A stretch of DNA of 64,000 bases from positions 35,257-99,256 of the forward strand of contig BQIW01000004.1 in NCBI GenBank assembly GCA_021604105.1, read 5' to 3'. The stretch is from Nitrospirales bacterium (lineage in GTDB: Bacteria > Nitrospirota > Nitrospiria > Nitrospirales > UBA8639). The notes beneath the pieces are model-generated. The model was not told where the DNA came from, did no database searches, and was given only the letters and a program-made list of their open reading frames with translations. The translations under genes were made by a program, and so were the position numbers. Each line of letters opens with the position of its first letter. Within the stretch, counting starts at the first letter, position 1. Of this stretch, positions 1-8,962 are shown piece by piece.

Positions 1-346
1 GATAATCCCTCAGAATAGGGAAATCATCAAGAGAGGCTTGCAATAGAGGAATGGCCTCAAGAGGGGAGGATTCCTTGAGCCAATATCCATAACGAATCCC
101 GGCATGTTTGGCCAAAGTGGAATTACCATTGGCTGCAACAAACTCCTTAAAAAACTTGGCATGATCCAAGCGGGCTCCAGAATCAGTTCCGGGAGATTCT
201 AGTTGTTCAAGAAATTGCGCAACACATCCTTCAGGGTTTTGACACGGGGCAGAAGGAGGGTCCAAAGAGACGACGGTCTGAGGAAGGAAAAGGATGCATC
301 CTCCCACGATCACTCCCCAAATTACATGTATCGAAAGGATCCTCAT
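1..346 (-). CDS. Lytic transglycosylase-like secreted protein, N-terminal part (truncated by window edge)
   Basis: An open frame of 115 codons runs from ATG at 346 (minus) to the left edge without a stop. GAGGAG sits a few bases upstream of the ATG. The first ~28 residues form a signal peptide with a hydrophobic core (WGVIVGGCILFLP). The mature part is helical with a TPR-like flavour (AKHAGIRYGYWLKESSPLEA), as in the N-terminal superhelix of soluble lytic murein transglycosylases. The catalytic domain would lie outside the window, so the family is inferred from style and could instead be a general TPR-type periplasmic protein. That the frame is coding is well supported by the signal peptide, start and RBS. 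Confidence 0.6.
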   Translation of the reverse strand, partial: MRILSIHVIWGVIVGGCILFLPQTVVSLDPPSAPCQNPEGCVAQFLEQLESPGTDSGARLDHAKFFKEFVAANGNSTLAKHAGIRYGYWLKESSPLEAIPLLQASLDDFPILRDY

Positions 347-700
347 AACACTCCTCAATATCATTATCTACCAGCTTACTCAGTATTCATCATGCACACA
401 ATCACCAGAATGCCAGAAAATTTCAATCAGTAAGGTGATCAAGCGGGTCATCCATGACGTCTGACCTTCACCCCCTTAATTCGATAACACGGATAGGCAT
501 CCCACAGACAAATCCTACACCCACTTCTTGGCAATGGGAACCCAAAGAATTCAGGAATTATAGACCAGACTAGAAAAAGAAAGAAGAAAAGAGTTCAAGG
601 CAAATGTTAACAAAGGTTAATGAAAACATTTGCAAAGAGCATGGGAGTTGTCATTGGGACCATACGAAGCGTTGGAGAATGAATTGAGCGATACTCGTTT
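347..700. other. Intergenic, no gene seen
   Basis: This 354-base stretch separates the start of the truncated transglycosylase-like gene from the end of the HDOD gene. The one short plus-strand frame here overlaps the real minus-strand gene antisense and has no ribosome site or recognisable protein features. The promoter of the truncated gene should lie here, but no convincing -35/-10 pair or terminator was found. Confidence 0.5.
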
Positions 701-1549
701 TCAATGAATCGCTAACTGCGGAATACTTGGCATCCAGCTTTGCCAAATCGGCAGATCATCCCACAGACCTAAACAGGTTAAATACGCTTCTCCCTCTCTC
801 CCAATGACTCCGTCTCCATCCTGAGCGATCCCTCCTCCCTCAACAAAATTCCCCGCATACACCGCAGTTAAAGGGCCGAAGGCCGCATTGGGAATCTTCC
901 ATGGATCATCATGGAACGCCGCAATGGACAGTAACACCTCATCTATACCCCATCGCGCCAGAAAAGTGGCTCCACTTTCCCCGTGAGTATATCCTAAGAG
1001 CCTCCTTTCCAACACAGCCAAACTTCCTCCCCGGCTTTGCGATATCTCTACGACCGTCGTGAATACCTCTGGATGCTGAGTCAAAAACACAAGCATGCCA
1101 ATATCATGAAGTATCCCCCCCACAAACGATTGCCAGACCATGCGTGGATTCGATCCCTGATTCAAGGCAATCCGTGCAGCCAAGTACCCCGTTCTTAGGC
1201 TATGCCGCCACAAGGCTGCAATACAGGAAGGATTGACGGCACATCCCTCGGATAAGAGGAATACCTCGATCCCAAGGTCTAACGCACGTTCCAGATCCAC
1301 CGGGATCATTCCCGCATCACCCACTATTGCCTGCACATGCATTTCCACCTCAAGGTCAAGGTAAAGTAACGCTTGAGATGGAAGCTCATCACATTGTGTA
1401 TGCCCTTTCATCACCAACCGCGGTGAAAAAGATCTGGACCATGGGGCCAGTGTTTTTCCCGTATGAAACGAAAACATCCAATTTTCACGGGTCCGTTCTT
1501 CCTCTCCCTTCCAAGAGTCATCATCGGTTTGACGCCAACATTCAATCAC
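701..1549 (-). CDS. HDOD-domain protein
   Basis: HDOD domains are HD-like modules without the metal-dependent phosphohydrolase site and act as signalling output domains. Visible family marks are LWRHSL, GGILHDIGMLVFL, LLGYTHGESGATFLARWGI and IAAFHDDPW, which follow the usual HDOD order. The front half of the domain is poorly conserved, and the usual N-terminal receiver or PAS partner is missing. The start is uncertain: the frame opens at a GTG at 1570, but GGAG sits about eight bases upstream of a GTG at 1549, used here (282 residues). It is the last gene of the kinase island, 191-212 bases after a PAS kinase, so it is a candidate output protein of those kinases. That link is inferred from position only. 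Confidence 0.75.
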   Translation of the reverse strand: MIECWRQTDDDSWKGEEERTRENWMFSFHTGKTLAPWSRSFSPRLVMKGHTQCDELPSQALLYLDLEVEMHVQAIVGDAGMIPVDLERALDLGIEVFLLSEGCAVNPSCIAALWRHSLRTGYLAARIALNQGSNPRMVWQSFVGGILHDIGMLVFLTQHPEVFTTVVEISQSRGGSLAVLERRLLGYTHGESGATFLARWGIDEVLLSIAAFHDDPWKIPNAAFGPLTAVYAGNFVEGGGIAQDGDGVIGREGEAYLTCLGLWDDLPIWQSWMPSIPQLAIH

Positions 1550-1761
1550 GGGAGATACTCCAGGAAACACAAAAAGATTGCAGAGCCCTGAAAGCTTCCT
1601 CTCACACCTTCAAAATTTTCTCGGTTTCAGCAGACTGAGTCTTGAGGTAGGGATCCGTAAGACAGACCGGGAAAAATGCAAACTAAAGGAAGAGACAACA
1701 GAACACCACAACGCTCACAAAGAGACGGGCAGAAAAAGATTGAATACGCTGGAAAAAGAAA

Positions 1762-3609
1762 TTACAAACCAGGAAAGTAAAAATTCCCCGGCAGGTCCAG
1801 AAAAAATATGGCGCCTTGTCCCGTACCCTTACTTTGGGCGCGCAGCGCCCCGCCCATATTTTTGGCCATTAACGCACCGTGATGCAGACTCAAGCCCCGT
1901 CCTCCATATTTGGTGCTATACCCTTGTCCAAATATTTTTGTAATGTCGTCCGGAGGAATCCCGCTCCCGGTATCCTGAACTTCCAGGCAAAGAGAATCCG
2001 GAGGGCCAATGATGAGTTTGATACGCACAACTAAGTGCCTCTGGACACTCGATTCCATTGCCTGACAGGCATTGCGAATGACATCCACCAAAATTTGAAG
2101 GAGTTGATGCTTATCCACGATGAGCGGTGGAACCTCCTGAAACTCCTGCGTAACCGCAACATTGGTTTCCTCCAACATCTTTTGATTCACGACCAGGGCT
2201 TCCGCTATCACCTCCGCCACACATACTTGTTCCGTCATTCCATTGGGCTTAGCTAGATCCTGTTGGGCCGCAACACATTGCTGAGCATGCCCGGCATTCT
2301 CCCTCAAGCGCTCTAATTCCAACAATGCCACTCGCTGCTCTTCCTTCAATTGCCCTGATAATTTCCCCAAATAATCCGGTACTTGTTTGCCCTTGGGATT
2401 CTGCGATAGATACGTTCCAAGATTTTCACGATGCTTATCCAATAACTGTGAGATCCGACCTACATCTCCCACCATGGAATTTTTCAATAGATCCGTGATG
2501 ACCCCGATAGATACATTAATGCTATTTAACACATTACCCACGTTATGCAGCACACCCGTCGCCACCTCGACCATTCCCAACTGCCTTGAGGTTTCTATTA
2601 ACTGCTCATGCAATTGCAGCTTCTCTTCTTCCATCCGTTTTCGTTCAGTAATATCCTGGGCAACACATACCAACCCCTGAAATTGACCCTGCAAATCCTG
2701 CATCATCGAACCAGAGACGGAAATGGTAATTTTCTGTCCCTCATGAGTCAGGAAACTGGATTCCACACCACTCACCGATCCTTGAAGGAAAAGATTTTCG
2801 ATGATAGCACCTTGGGAAAATTCCTCGCCAAAAATCAAGCCGGGCGACTGCCCAATGAGCTCATCCTCCTGATAACCCAAAAGGTTTAACAAAGAAGGAT
2901 TCACCGCCCCAATGGTCATATCGGCGTTAATGACTACTAGAGAGTCGGCCATCGATCTGAGAATATTCTCAACATAATATCTGGAAGCCGCTAATTCGCC
3001 ACGAGCAGATTCCAATGCCCCCGTCGTCTCTTCGCCATTAGGGGCATCAATATCCAGATAGGGGGTAGAGGAACAGCTGATTTCATCAGAGTCGGTTGCT
3101 CTATCAAACGCAGACTGCAAGGGTTTCGGTAACGGCAAACTCAAACAACTGGCTAATTGAAAGGCCTCTTCTCCAAGAAATGGGATCCGAAGTACCGCCC
3201 ATTGCTCGGGCCGGCTCACAACCAGTCGATGGGGCCAGGAACCGCGATCAGAGGGAAAACAGAAGATGCACCGTAAGGTCTGATCACATTTCCACAGCCC
3301 CTCAGCCAGATCTCGCGCGATCTCCCATTCCCCTGAACGACCCTCAATAATAACGAGAGCAAAAGGATTGCTTGCAGCTTGAGCCTCTGAGAACTTCGCT
3401 AAGACCTGAGGCCCCATTTCCACGCTGACAAGAGTGAACTGCGGTAAACATGGCCGAGTACCGGAACTCGCAAAACGTTTGTCATTTAAAATGTTCTCTG
3501 CCGACCGGCCATCCACAGTCGGGGCAGACAACGCATCGCGCAACATGTCTTGGGTTTCTGGATGCGTCCAAACCAGTAATACAGGGCGATGCGCAGGAAT
3601 CGGTGCCAT
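1762..3609 (-). CDS. Histidine kinase: degenerate receiver, PAS, HNVGN-type kinase
   Basis: 615 residues. Residues ~9-165 align by eye with the receiver of the neighbouring hybrid kinase, but the phosphoacceptor Asp is replaced by Glu89 (VIIEGR) and the conserved Lys by Ile142 (RIPF), so it is a pseudo-receiver. A PAS domain follows at ~208-325, ending in the usual DITERKR. The kinase core has His355 in TGVLHNVGNVLNS, then QNPKGK near 403-408, an N-box (NACQAM) and G-boxes (DTGSGIPP, GRGLSLHHG). No membrane segment is seen, so it should be cytoplasmic. It lies 120 bases after the hybrid kinase gene on the same strand. The input signal is unknown. Confidence 0.85.
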   Translation of the reverse strand: MAPIPAHRPVLLVWTHPETQDMLRDALSAPTVDGRSAENILNDKRFASSGTRPCLPQFTLVSVEMGPQVLAKFSEAQAASNPFALVIIEGRSGEWEIARDLAEGLWKCDQTLRCIFCFPSDRGSWPHRLVVSRPEQWAVLRIPFLGEEAFQLASCLSLPLPKPLQSAFDRATDSDEISCSSTPYLDIDAPNGEETTGALESARGELAASRYYVENILRSMADSLVVINADMTIGAVNPSLLNLLGYQEDELIGQSPGLIFGEEFSQGAIIENLFLQGSVSGVESSFLTHEGQKITISVSGSMMQDLQGQFQGLVCVAQDITERKRMEEEKLQLHEQLIETSRQLGMVEVATGVLHNVGNVLNSINVSIGVITDLLKNSMVGDVGRISQLLDKHRENLGTYLSQNPKGKQVPDYLGKLSGQLKEEQRVALLELERLRENAGHAQQCVAAQQDLAKPNGMTEQVCVAEVIAEALVVNQKMLEETNVAVTQEFQEVPPLIVDKHQLLQILVDVIRNACQAMESSVQRHLVVRIKLIIGPPDSLCLEVQDTGSGIPPDDITKIFGQGYSTKYGGRGLSLHHGALMAKNMGGALRAQSKGTGQGAIFFLDLPGNFYFPGL

Positions 3610-3729
3610 AAATTATAATGAAATCAAAAAATTTCTCCCCAAAATACACAAAGCAGGTGTCACCAATCCATGCTTCTCCCAATCGGTAAGGCTCTGTGGG
3701 TCATCTTCGGAACTAGCCGTCAAAACTTC

Positions 3730-5193
3730 TCATTGCTGAATGGGGAGCGTAACTATAAAGGTTGATCCTTTTCCCAGCTTGGAACGAACAGAAATGGCTC
3801 CACCGCACTGCTCGACAATACGTTGACACACTGCTAGCCCCATCCCTGTCCCTTCGAATTCCTCTTTCCGATGAAGTCGCTTAAACATCCCAAAAATATG
3901 TTCGAACTGTTCCGGCGGTATACCAATTCCCTGATCATGAATTTCGATTTGACAAAGCCTCCCATGCTGGCCTGAACCTGTATGACGTCGATCCTGAATA
4001 ATCGTTGCTGTGATACAAATGACGGGTGGCACCCCCGGCTGATGAAATTTTAAGGCATTGCCCAGTAAATTTTGTAACAATTGCCTGATTTGAATCGCAT
4101 TTCCATAAATTGTGGGTAATTCCCCAAATTGAACGACAGCCCGCGATTCCTCGATCTTGGCGCCGAGATCCGATAGGATTTCCTCAATCAACTCGCGCAA
4201 GACAAGCTTCTGCTCTGCCATTTGCGGAAACTCGACCCTGGAATACACCAAGAGGCTTTGAATCAGCTGTTGCATACGCCCAGCCGCGTTTTTGACGCGA
4301 TCAACATACCCCAGACCATGAGTGTTAAGAGCTGATCCATACTTCCGCCGTAAGAGATCAAGAAATACCTGGATGGAATGAAGCGGTTCCTGTAAATCAT
4401 GGGCTGCCACCGAGGCAAATTGCTCCAAGTCCCGATTCGACCGGGCCAATTGATCGGTTTTGTGATGCAAAATGACTTCGACCCGTTCCCGTTCATGAAT
4501 TTCATTCAACGCATGGTCCCGAACAGCAGAAAGTTCGAGAGTGCGTTCTTCAACAGCACGGATCGCTTGAGCCAACTGCACCTCAACCTCTTGTCGCCTG
4601 AGCAAAGCCTGCTCCAAACGACGATTGGTTTCTTCAAGGAGGCCCGTGCGCGTCATGACAATTTGTTCCAGTTCATGAACCCGCGACCGGGCCTGGTGAA
4701 CCCAATGCCACTTCATCGTTAAAGCCGAAGACAATTGCCACACCTCAATCGGATCAAAGGGCTTACGTAAAATTAACACCTGATCCCGGCGTCCCAATTG
4801 AGGCAATACCTCTGACCAACCAAAATCCGGATAGGCAGTACACAATACGATCTGTACGTCAGGATCCTCATCCCAAAGTCGCTCAACCGTTTCCAACCAG
4901 CCCCACCCATTGGGCAAACGCACATCCAAGAACACCACCGCAAAGGGAGAATCCTGCGCCTTAGCTTGCGTGACCAGATCACGCCCTGACTTCCCATTGT
5001 CCACACAATCGAGATCGAAGGGTTTATTTCGATGATGCAGGAAGGGCTCATCAAAAAGATCATGCCTGCCCTCCGACCACGCATCGGAAATGAACGGTAT
5101 GGCAGGACACAGAATTTTCCGAAAATCCTGTAAAACGTTCGGGCTATCATCGATCACTAAGATCCGTCGATTAAGAGTACAGACGGGATTCAT
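3730..5193 (-). CDS. Hybrid receiver / histidine kinase (phytochrome-type HisKA)
   Basis: 487 residues. The N-terminal receiver (~10-155) is intact: acidic pair Asp15/Asp16, phosphoacceptor Asp90 (FLDVRLP), Thr in LCTA and Lys144 (LRKPF). A coiled coil of ~90 residues leads to a HisKA domain with His265 (AAHDLQEPL) of the cyanobacterial-phytochrome type, followed by N-box LLQNLLGNALKF and G-boxes DQGIGIPP and GTGMGLAV. With its receiver before the kinase, it can accept phosphate from another kinase and then signal through its own His. The start ATG overlaps the stop of the preceding kinase gene in ATGA, so the two are translationally coupled. No transmembrane segment is present. Confidence 0.88.
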   Translation of the reverse strand: MNPVCTLNRRILVIDDSPNVLQDFRKILCPAIPFISDAWSEGRHDLFDEPFLHHRNKPFDLDCVDNGKSGRDLVTQAKAQDSPFAVVFLDVRLPNGWGWLETVERLWDEDPDVQIVLCTAYPDFGWSEVLPQLGRRDQVLILRKPFDPIEVWQLSSALTMKWHWVHQARSRVHELEQIVMTRTGLLEETNRRLEQALLRRQEVEVQLAQAIRAVEERTLELSAVRDHALNEIHERERVEVILHHKTDQLARSNRDLEQFASVAAHDLQEPLHSIQVFLDLLRRKYGSALNTHGLGYVDRVKNAAGRMQQLIQSLLVYSRVEFPQMAEQKLVLRELIEEILSDLGAKIEESRAVVQFGELPTIYGNAIQIRQLLQNLLGNALKFHQPGVPPVICITATIIQDRRHTGSGQHGRLCQIEIHDQGIGIPPEQFEHIFGMFKRLHRKEEFEGTGMGLAVCQRIVEQCGGAISVRSKLGKGSTFIVTLPIQQ

Positions 5194-6476
5194 GTCTGTC
5201 CTGCCCCTGCCCCAACCGGAAGGATCAGTGTCAAGGTTGCGCCGGCGCCAACCCCATCGCTATGGGCCTGCAACAATCCACCCATACGATGAATCGTGAC
5301 CATCGAACTATGCAGACCAATTCCATTGCCGTCGTGTTTGGTTGTAAAACCGCGAGTAAACATTCTGGCCAAATGGTCAGGCGCAATTCCCATACCCGTG
5401 TCTTGAATGGTGATGACAACGGAAAATTCATCATCTGTTCGAATTTCGACTCGTATGGTGAGCTGGTGATCAACTCCGACCTGTAGTTGCATCGCCTGTT
5501 TAGCATTTCGCAACAGATTCACGAGAATTTGGAGGAGCTGATGCCGATCGGTGATAACATTCGGCACAGACTGATAGTCTCGTTGGATCCTGACCCACTT
5601 CGCATCTCCAGGTTGAAAACTCAACTCCACCGCTTGGTCCAGAAGTTCCACCACAGAAAGAGCCTCATTGGTGCCCAGAGACTTCGCCATCGTCTGATGT
5701 GAAACGATAATTTGTTTCATATGAACAATATTGCGAACCAGGCCTTCCAATTCTTTTAGCACCGTCTGTTGCTCTTCTATGAGGTGGCTCCCCAATTTCA
5801 TAATCGCCGGTGGAATACGTTTTCCTTTTGGATCCTGGGTTAGGAATATTTCCCAGTTCTCATCATGCCGCTTCAACAGTTCCGCAATTCGATGAACCAA
5901 AATCACCGAAGACTGATGTATCAAATCATGAACCACATACACCGCTACATTGACGCTATTGAGCACATTACCCACATTGTGCAACACGGTTGATGCGACA
6001 TCCGCCATCTCAATTTTATAAGAGGCATCTTCCACCTGCCTGCGCAGATGCTCCCGTTCGATCAAGGCCCGACGGCGAACCAACCCCTCTTGAATGGCCC
6101 AGGGAATCGCGATATCCGCCATATGTTCTTTAACCAGCCAATCAATTGCCGGTTCGTTTATGCCCTCTCCATCGGAAACGTCATCATCAATCAATCCCAA
6201 AATGAACGCATTGTCCCAGGATTTTTTGATATCACAAGCAATGTCCTTCCCTCTCCGCTTCACGCGGCAGTCCACGAGAATGAGATCAAATGGGTTGTAG
6301 GACTCTACACAGGAGAGATGCACGGAGGCATTATCAAGCCAAGTGATCTGAACCATGGAACCCTGAGAAGCCAACACATTTTGACAGGATGGGGAAAGAT
6401 CACTTTCCTGAATTCCGACCATCCCCACGCGAAGAACCGGACATTCTGAACTTACCTGACCATTAGATTCCGCCAT
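5190..6476 (-). CDS. Histidine kinase with receiver-like N-terminus, HNVGN type
   Basis: 428 residues. The first ~125 have a receiver-like layout and keep one Asp (Asp69, LILVDCR), but the N-terminal acidic pair and the Lys of the KPF loop are missing (ADIAIPW), so phosphotransfer is doubtful. A short helical linker leads to His166 in TVLHNVGNVLNSVNVAV. The QDPKGK element follows (216-219 PKGK), then N-box LLRNAKQAM and G-box DTGMGIAPDH. It is a close relative of the kinases at 1762-3609 and 7320-8180. It overlaps the downstream hybrid kinase gene by four bases. An AAGG lies upstream of the ATG. It is probably cytoplasmic. Confidence 0.85.
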   Translation of the reverse strand: MAESNGQVSSECPVLRVGMVGIQESDLSPSCQNVLASQGSMVQITWLDNASVHLSCVESYNPFDLILVDCRVKRRGKDIACDIKKSWDNAFILGLIDDDVSDGEGINEPAIDWLVKEHMADIAIPWAIQEGLVRRRALIEREHLRRQVEDASYKIEMADVASTVLHNVGNVLNSVNVAVYVVHDLIHQSSVILVHRIAELLKRHDENWEIFLTQDPKGKRIPPAIMKLGSHLIEEQQTVLKELEGLVRNIVHMKQIIVSHQTMAKSLGTNEALSVVELLDQAVELSFQPGDAKWVRIQRDYQSVPNVITDRHQLLQILVNLLRNAKQAMQLQVGVDHQLTIRVEIRTDDEFSVVITIQDTGMGIAPDHLARMFTRGFTTKHDGNGIGLHSSMVTIHRMGGLLQAHSDGVGAGATLTLILPVGAGAGQT

Positions 6477-6756
6477 GGCCTAGACCTTCACTGGAAGGGG
6501 ATAAGGAAAGAAGATCAATCATGCACGACAATTAGCGCATCACATAAAAAAACAGCAGTCCACGATGGACGACCGAATTTTCGCCTTGAACATCCATGGC
6601 ATTTCATTCACAGGAACACGTGAATTGACGTTTCCCTGACTTGCTGACAGTGGCGTACTTTGTTAAGAGAGACAATCACCTTCTCCACACATATTTTTCC
6701 ACTTAAAAGAATATCACCTGTGCACGAATGTACAGAAAATGAGGGATGGCCCTGCT

Positions 6757-7320
6757 TCAGTGAGCTTTGATTGTTTCCTCGGCCCGTTCTTCTGCCCATT
6801 TGGCTAATAATTCCAACTGCGACTTAGCCTGACGCGACTCTGCCCAACGTTTGGTAAGGGAATTCGCCAGCTGCCAAACTTCAATATTATCAAACGGCTT
6901 TCGCAAGATGAGCAGTTGACCATTTTTATTCAATCGTTGTATGACATCTTCCCATGCATGATCTGAAAATGCCGTGCAGAACACAATCTGCAAATCAGGA
7001 TCTTCTTGCCACAGATGCTCCACAGTCTCTACGCCATCCCAACCTGGAGGCATGCGCATATCCACAAAGGCAACCGCATACGGCCGTTCAGTCTTCATTG
7101 CATCTTGTACCATCCGATGTCCCATTTGTCCTTGGTCCGCAGTGTCAACTTCAAACTTTTCAACAACTTGTTGTTCTTCCACATCATCAAACAATTCAGC
7201 CCGAACCTCTTGGAGCAACGAGGTGTCCAATGATCGCTCAAGAATTTTTCGAAAATCATCGTGGATCGCCACATTATCATCAATCACCAAAATACGCCGG
7301 TTACCTTGCTCCTTCTCCAT
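6757..7320 (-). CDS. Response regulator, receiver with short helical tail
   Basis: 187 residues: a complete receiver (Asp14/Asp15, phosphoacceptor Asp87 in FVDMRMPPGW, Thr in FCTA, Lys141 in LRKPF) followed by a ~30-residue helical tail with no DNA-binding or enzymatic domain. It closely resembles the receiver of the hybrid kinase at 3730-5193, sharing EDPDLQIV and the KPFDxIEVWQL block, so the two probably arose by duplication. The start ATG overlaps the stop of the kinase gene upstream (TAATG), making it that kinase's natural partner. It may act by protein-protein contact or as a phosphate shuttle; the output is unknown. Confidence 0.88.
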   Translation of the reverse strand: MEKEQGNRRILVIDDNVAIHDDFRKILERSLDTSLLQEVRAELFDDVEEQQVVEKFEVDTADQGQMGHRMVQDAMKTERPYAVAFVDMRMPPGWDGVETVEHLWQEDPDLQIVFCTAFSDHAWEDVIQRLNKNGQLLILRKPFDNIEVWQLANSLTKRWAESRQAKSQLELLAKWAEERAEETIKAH

Positions 7321-8180
7321 TACCGTTCTCCCTCCGTGTGAATAACTGGCAAATCAAGAGTAAATATTGCTCCCTGCATTGGACCGTCACTCCACACCCG
7401 CAGCGATCCAGCAAGCTCTTTGGCCGCTACAGCGCTGGCATGAAGATTCGGCAACAGGTCTGATTGCTCCCCCGAAACCTGCGGAGAAAACACCCGCGTG
7501 AGACAATCCAGAGGAATTCCGCTTCCAGTATCAGCGACCTGCAAGCGGACAAACCCTTCGCGGTCCGGGCAGGGCAACACAGATAGGGTGAGGCGATGGG
7601 TCCGGTCGGTTATCTTCCGCATTTCATTAATCGCGTTCCGGATCAAATGCACCACAATACTGAGGAGCTTGGATACCTCCAGAATACCTTCGCCAATTTT
7701 TTGATACTCCCGACACACTTGAACCCCCATCCGATCCAATTCTCCCTGATGGGTAGCCAAGGCCTCGTCCATAATCGTGGCAAACTGAACGGAATCTTTA
7801 AATCCTCCGACCCGAAGGGGTGCTTGCCCAACCGTCAGAAAATATTCCAATTGTTCGAGGTGATAATTAAGTGTGGTCAATTCTGTCAGAGTGTCGAGGT
7901 GGTTCTGTGCCAACTCCTCACCCAACTGCCCCAAAAAATGTGGAATCTTTTTCCCTTTGGGATCCTGAGTGAGGTACCTCCCATATTCATGGCTATTGGC
8001 CTCCAACATATCTGCAACCCGCCCTACATCTGCCACATGAAATTCCCGAAGCCGATGGTTAATGAGCCCGGCAGACACATGTATGCTATTCAAAACATTC
8101 CGCATTCGATGGAATATCGGCTCTCCCACTGTTTCCATTTGTTCTTCCGAAACCACTGATATTTTCGTCTGAGTCGCCAT
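7320..8180 (-). CDS. Short histidine kinase, HNVGN-related, no sensor domain
   Basis: 286 residues with no N-terminal sensor: the H-box starts almost at once, with His24 in FHRMRNVLNSIHVSAG. This matches the LHNVGNVLNS box of the two other kinases of the island, with NVG changed to RMR. The TQDPKGKKIP element follows (PKGK 74-77), then an N-box (LIRNAINEM) and a G-box (DTGSGIPLD). The C-terminal lid is divergent and lacks a clear second glycine box, so ATPase activity should be tested. It is the first gene of the island and is coupled to the response regulator by TAATG. The role as kinase is supported by family resemblance; the signal is unknown. Confidence 0.8.
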   Translation of the reverse strand: MATQTKISVVSEEQMETVGEPIFHRMRNVLNSIHVSAGLINHRLREFHVADVGRVADMLEANSHEYGRYLTQDPKGKKIPHFLGQLGEELAQNHLDTLTELTTLNYHLEQLEYFLTVGQAPLRVGGFKDSVQFATIMDEALATHQGELDRMGVQVCREYQKIGEGILEVSKLLSIVVHLIRNAINEMRKITDRTHRLTLSVLPCPDREGFVRLQVADTGSGIPLDCLTRVFSPQVSGEQSDLLPNLHASAVAAKELAGSLRVWSDGPMQGAIFTLDLPVIHTEGER

Positions 8181-8272
8181 TGCGAAAATTTCCGTCGAAA
8201 TCCCTTTACCGAGATGGCGTTTCTACTTCTATGGTAAAATCGGTCGATTCTAGAGCGTTTGCGCGAATCCCG

Positions 8273-8300
8273 GTTATAAAATCGGAAGGGAACGTAGCAA
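8273..8300 (-). promoter_or_regulatory. Candidate promoter of the kinase island
   Basis: On the minus strand TTGCTA and TATAAC stand 16 bases apart, about 90 bases before the first kinase gene. This fits a housekeeping-sigma promoter, but is a pattern match only and the -35 box is weak. Confidence 0.3.
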
Positions 8301-8962
8301 AACATCTAAACCAAATTCTTGGCGCGGCATATGGAAATGAATCGGCTGTATGCAAAAGAACCTTAAGAGCCTTGGAAACAGAATTCGCATGTCCATGCAT
8401 CCCGAGAACTACCGGATTTTCAAAACAAAAAGGCCAGTTTTTTTTGAGAAAAAGCACGTGCTGCTCCTGTGCGCACTCCTAGAGCAGTAACGGATATCCA
8501 AATCATTTAAAACGGAAACCTCTCTTCACGAGAGGTATCGATCGAAACGGCAAGTAGGTACCGAGGGTGACGTCTTTGATCAGTTGATCGGCCTTCATGG
8601 TTCGAACCATGATTTCACCAATTTCCTAAAAATTCAAAAATATGGACAAAAAATGATTGACGGGGAAAAATGGCTCCTACAAGATTAACTCACTTGGTTG
8701 TCTCGCTATCCCAAATACGACTCACCCCCTTTTGAGTTCTCATGGCCGTCTCAATGCGTTCATACTGGGAAATAATACAACCCATGCTCCCATTCAATTA
8801 TCGGGGCCTCAGGGTATACCCGGATTCTTCAGCCCTTGGAGTCCTAGTCAGGTCAACAACTAAGAAATAGTTTTGGTTTCGTTATGTGGCATATTTGTTT
8901 AATATCTTCTTGGGCTCAAGGACAAAAGAAGCAAACACCAATACTCACACCTCGTAATCCCG
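8301..8962. other. Long divergent intergenic region
   Basis: This stretch lies between divergently transcribed genes (kinase island left, lipid gene right). Short frames on both strands lack ribosome sites and protein-like composition. A perfect 7-bp stem with a 5-base loop sits at 8518-8536 (ACCTCTC / GAGAGGT), without a T-tract. A weaker 6-bp stem (CTGCTC / GAGCAG) lies at 8461-8487. Promoters for both sides should be here. Confidence 0.5.

Noticed and set aside
203..433. 76-codon plus-strand frame at the left edge
   Set aside because: It is antisense to a gene with signal peptide and ribosome site, and has neither itself.
8180..8482. 100-codon plus-strand frame divergent from the kinase gene
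   Set aside because: It begins inside the kinase start region, has no ribosome site and covers the likely promoter.
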